From positions 1-7,679 of the forward strand of contig WBXE01000111.1 of NCBI GenBank assembly GCA_008932955.1: 7,679 nt of DNA, read 5' to 3'. Shown here piece by piece: positions 5,662 through 7,679 of this stretch. Made by a program: the position numbers and the translations under genes. Below the pieces are notes generated by a model. It worked only from the letters and a program-made list of their open reading frames with translations. It was not told where the DNA came from and did not search any database. Source of the stretch: Verrucomicrobiota bacterium. Its GTDB lineage: Bacteria; Verrucomicrobiota; Verrucomicrobiia; Verrucomicrobiales; Akkermansiaceae. Positions within the stretch are counted from its first letter, which is position 1. Each line of letters begins with the position of its first letter.

Positions 5662-5662
5662 A

Positions 5663-7657
5663 ATGCTGTTTTTAAATCCATTGTTGCTCTGGTTTCTGGC
5701 TGCCGCCAGCATCCCAGTGGTCATTCACCTGCTGAATCGTCGCCGCCACAAGACGATTCATTGGGCGGCGATGCAGTTTTTGCTCAAGGCGACCCGCGAG
5801 AGCCGGGGCAAGAAAAAGCTGCGCCATTTCCTCATTCTTGCCTGCCGCACCCTCGGCTTGGCCGCGCTCATTTTTGCGGCCGCGCGGCCGATTGTTTCCG
5901 GCCTGCTCGGCTGGGGTGGCGGTGCGATTGATGTGGTGGTGTTGGTGCTGGATCGTTCGGCGTCGATGGAGATCAAGCCTGGCGATGGCCTCAACTCGCG
6001 CCGGCAAATCGTTCTGGAAAAAGTCAGCGCGGCGATGAAAAACCTCGGCAGTGCCCGCCTGGTGCTCATTGATAGCGCCAGTTGCCAACCCCAGGACGTG
6101 CCCTCGCCCGAGGTTCTCGCCGAGTTGTCGAGCACGGCGGCCACCGACAGCAGCGCGGATTTTGCGACCTTGCTCACGCGAGCAGCCGAGTTTCTAGCGG
6201 AAACGCCCGGCCGCGCCGAAGTCTGGCTCGCCTCCGACCTCCAAACGTCCAACTGGCAACCCGAAAATGAGCGCTGGGCCGCAGCCCGCGCCAGCCTCGC
6301 CAATCTGCCGCAGAAACCTGCCGTGCGCGTCCTCTCGCTCAGCGGTGCCACCGCTGCCAATGCCTCCATACGCTTGCTCGGGTCGCGCCGAGCCGCCGAT
6401 GAATTGCTGGTGGATCTGGAGGTGAGCCGCTCGGCCGAGTCTCAGGTCGCGGCCAATCTGCCACTGACCACCACGGTCAACGGCACCCGCACCACCGAGA
6501 CACTCATTTTGCCCGGTCAATCGCTGCGATTCCAAAAACGCCTCGCCCTGCCCGCTGGCAGCAAGTCGGGCTCGGGTTGGTTTTCCATCCCTGCCGACGG
6601 CAATCCGCGCGACAACGCCGCCTTCTTCGCCTACGGCCCAGCCCGCCCCACCAAGTCCGTCGTTGTCGCCCCACCCGGCGAAACCGCCGACTACCTCGCG
6701 CTGGCCGCTGCCCCGCCCGGCTTTGGCAACCAACACACCGAGCGCATGGATCCGTCTCAGGCCGCCAGCCTGAACACCGCAGAGGTGTCAACGGTCCTGT
6801 GGGCCGCGCCGCTGCCCAGCGGTGCCGCCGCGGAACATCTCAGCCGCTTCCTGTCCGCCGGCGGCCAAGTGCTTTGCTTCCCACCCGGCACGCCCCCGGC
6901 CAAACCATTTCTCGAATCGAACTGGGGACCGCTAACCCCAGCCGAAAATGGCAAGTACTTCATCCTCAAGGACTGGAACCACAGCGACGGGCCGCTGCGC
7001 GACGGCATCGACGGCAGCCCGCTGCCCGCTGATCGCCTCAAAGCCATCCGCCGCCAAATCCCGCTCGGCGATGCCAGCCAACTCGCCCGCTGGGAGGATG
7101 GCGAAGCGTTGCTGACCCGCCGCATCGTCGATCGCGGCACCCTCTGGTTCCTCGCCTCCACCCCCGACTACACGTGGTCCAACCTCGGCGACGCCGATGT
7201 CTTGTTGCCGCTGGTTCAGCGCATCCTCGCCCTCGGCTCCGAGCGCTTCGATGCCTCGTACCTCACCACCGTCGGCTCCGATGCCGCCAAAGCCCTGCCC
7301 GGCGAATCCCGCACCCGACTCGACGATTTCGGCAGCCCCGACCCCGCCAACGACGCCTACCTGGCCGGCATTTTCAAACTCAATGACCGACTGCTCGCCG
7401 TCAATTGCAACGCCGCCGAGGACGCCCCGGAAATCCTCTCTCGCGAAGCGCTCGACGCCGTCCTCACGGGTACCGGCTACACTTTGCTAGAGCAAGCCGG
7501 CCAAGCCTCCGACCCTTCGCTCTCCCGCGACGTCTGGCGCGCCTTCCTCATCGCCGTCCTCTGTTTCTTCCTCGCCGAGGCGATCCTCTGCCTGCCCAAA
7601 AAAATCACCGTGCAAGTTATCCCGACACTGGTAAAAGCTGAAACGCTGAAAAGCTGA
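5663..7657 (+). CDS. BatA-like membrane-anchored vWA protein
   Basis: A 664-residue membrane protein. Residues 1-75 are the BatA N-terminal double-membrane module: NPLLLWFLAAASIPVVIHLL (5-24), a basic stretch (NRRRHKTIHW) with a conserved-looking MQFL, then a second segment at about 55-75. A vWA domain starts at about 90, with metal site DRSAS (D97, S99, S101) and LASDLQ (D192). Residues about 230-330 look like a beta-rich domain. Residues about 334-500 resemble a glutamine amidotransferase-like fold (FLSAGGQVLCFPPG at 397-410), ending in GTLWFLASTPDYTWSNLG (492-509). A final membrane helix lies at about 624-645, just before the C-terminus, so the vWA and middle region are probably extracytoplasmic. 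Such proteins, with MoxR and DUF58, are linked to envelope or stress functions (Bat = Bacteroides aerotolerance); the role here is unproven. The last residues (KAETLKS) and stop come from a tandem repeat. No catalytic triad for amidotransferase activity is evident. Confidence 0.88.
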   Translation: MLFLNPLLLWFLAAASIPVVIHLLNRRRHKTIHWAAMQFLLKATRESRGKKKLRHFLILACRTLGLAALIFAAARPIVSGLLGWGGGAIDVVVLVLDRSASMEIKPGDGLNSRRQIVLEKVSAAMKNLGSARLVLIDSASCQPQDVPSPEVLAELSSTAATDSSADFATLLTRAAEFLAETPGRAEVWLASDLQTSNWQPENERWAAARASLANLPQKPAVRVLSLSGATAANASIRLLGSRRAADELLVDLEVSRSAESQVAANLPLTTTVNGTRTTETLILPGQSLRFQKRLALPAGSKSGSGWFSIPADGNPRDNAAFFAYGPARPTKSVVVAPPGETADYLALAAAPPGFGNQHTERMDPSQAASLNTAEVSTVLWAAPLPSGAAAEHLSRFLSAGGQVLCFPPGTPPAKPFLESNWGPLTPAENGKYFILKDWNHSDGPLRDGIDGSPLPADRLKAIRRQIPLGDASQLARWEDGEALLTRRIVDRGTLWFLASTPDYTWSNLGDADVLLPLVQRILALGSERFDASYLTTVGSDAAKALPGESRTRLDDFGSPDPANDAYLAGIFKLNDRLLAVNCNAAEDAPEILSREALDAVLTGTGYTLLEQAGQASDPSLSRDVWRAFLIAVLCFFLAEAILCLPKKITVQVIPTLVKAETLKS

Positions 7658-7668
7658 AAAGCTGAAAT
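7637..7668. repeat. 8-bp tandem repeat GCTGAAAN x4
   Basis: Four head-to-tail octamers: GCTGAAAC (7637), GCTGAAAA (7645), GCTGAAAA (7653) and GCTGAAAT (7661), differing only in the last base. The array overlaps the 3' end of the BatA-like gene, and its third unit supplies the in-frame TGA (7655-7657). The preceding two units encode the final AETLKS residues (GCT GAA ACG CTG AAA AGC). It is the last repeat in the window, and nothing is visible after it before 7679. Confidence 0.85.
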
Positions 7669-7679
7669 CAGAAAGGCAC

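Noticed and set aside
5758..6736. Long minus-strand open frames opposite the BatA-like gene
   Set aside because: They are shadows caused by the GC-rich codon bias of the real gene and show no domain features.

Overview
The window is a GC-rich bacterial chromosome segment with six genes and unusually repeat-laden spacers. The gene content and the style of the repeats (short palindromes in GC-rich spacers, CACGGATT-type inverted repeats, GCTGAAAA and ATTTAGTGCTTAAAA tandem units) look most like the Verrucomicrobiota, or more broadly the PVC group. That placement rests on recall and style, not on a marker gene, so it is moderate at best.

Layout: 1-390 is a tandem array of a 174-bp compound palindromic repeat (two full copies plus a remnant). 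469-1434 (+) encodes an exported D-alanyl-D-alanine carboxypeptidase-like protein (peptidase S11) whose catalytic SxxK lysine appears to be glutamine. 1499-1984 (+) encodes an Lrp/AsnC-type regulator. 1985-2230 is a short intergenic region with repeat fragments. 2231-3163 (-) encodes a GldA-like ABC-2 type ATP-binding subunit with no permease beside it. 3164-3517 is a divergent intergenic region with a second palindrome mosaic. 3518-4540, 4730-5623 and 5663-7657 (all +) form a MoxR ATPase / DUF58 vWA protein / BatA-like membrane vWA protein module.

The last three genes are a recognised functional set. MoxR AAA+ ATPases are thought to act as chaperone-like partners of vWA-domain proteins, the DUF58 protein is the soluble vWA partner, and the BatA-like protein is a membrane-anchored vWA protein with a large C-terminal region. 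Their exact task in this organism cannot be read from sequence. The ABC ATPase is divergent to them.

The main points for a second look are the missing catalytic lysine in the S11 protein, the 174-bp repeat whose copy-to-copy substitutions all lie outside the stem arms, an inverted-repeat element that almost exactly fills the moxR-DUF58 spacer, and an 8-bp tandem repeat that supplies the stop codon of the BatA-like gene. None of the six starts has a visible Shine-Dalgarno sequence. I found no CRISPR array, tRNA, rRNA or transposase gene, and no complete novel defence or mobile system.
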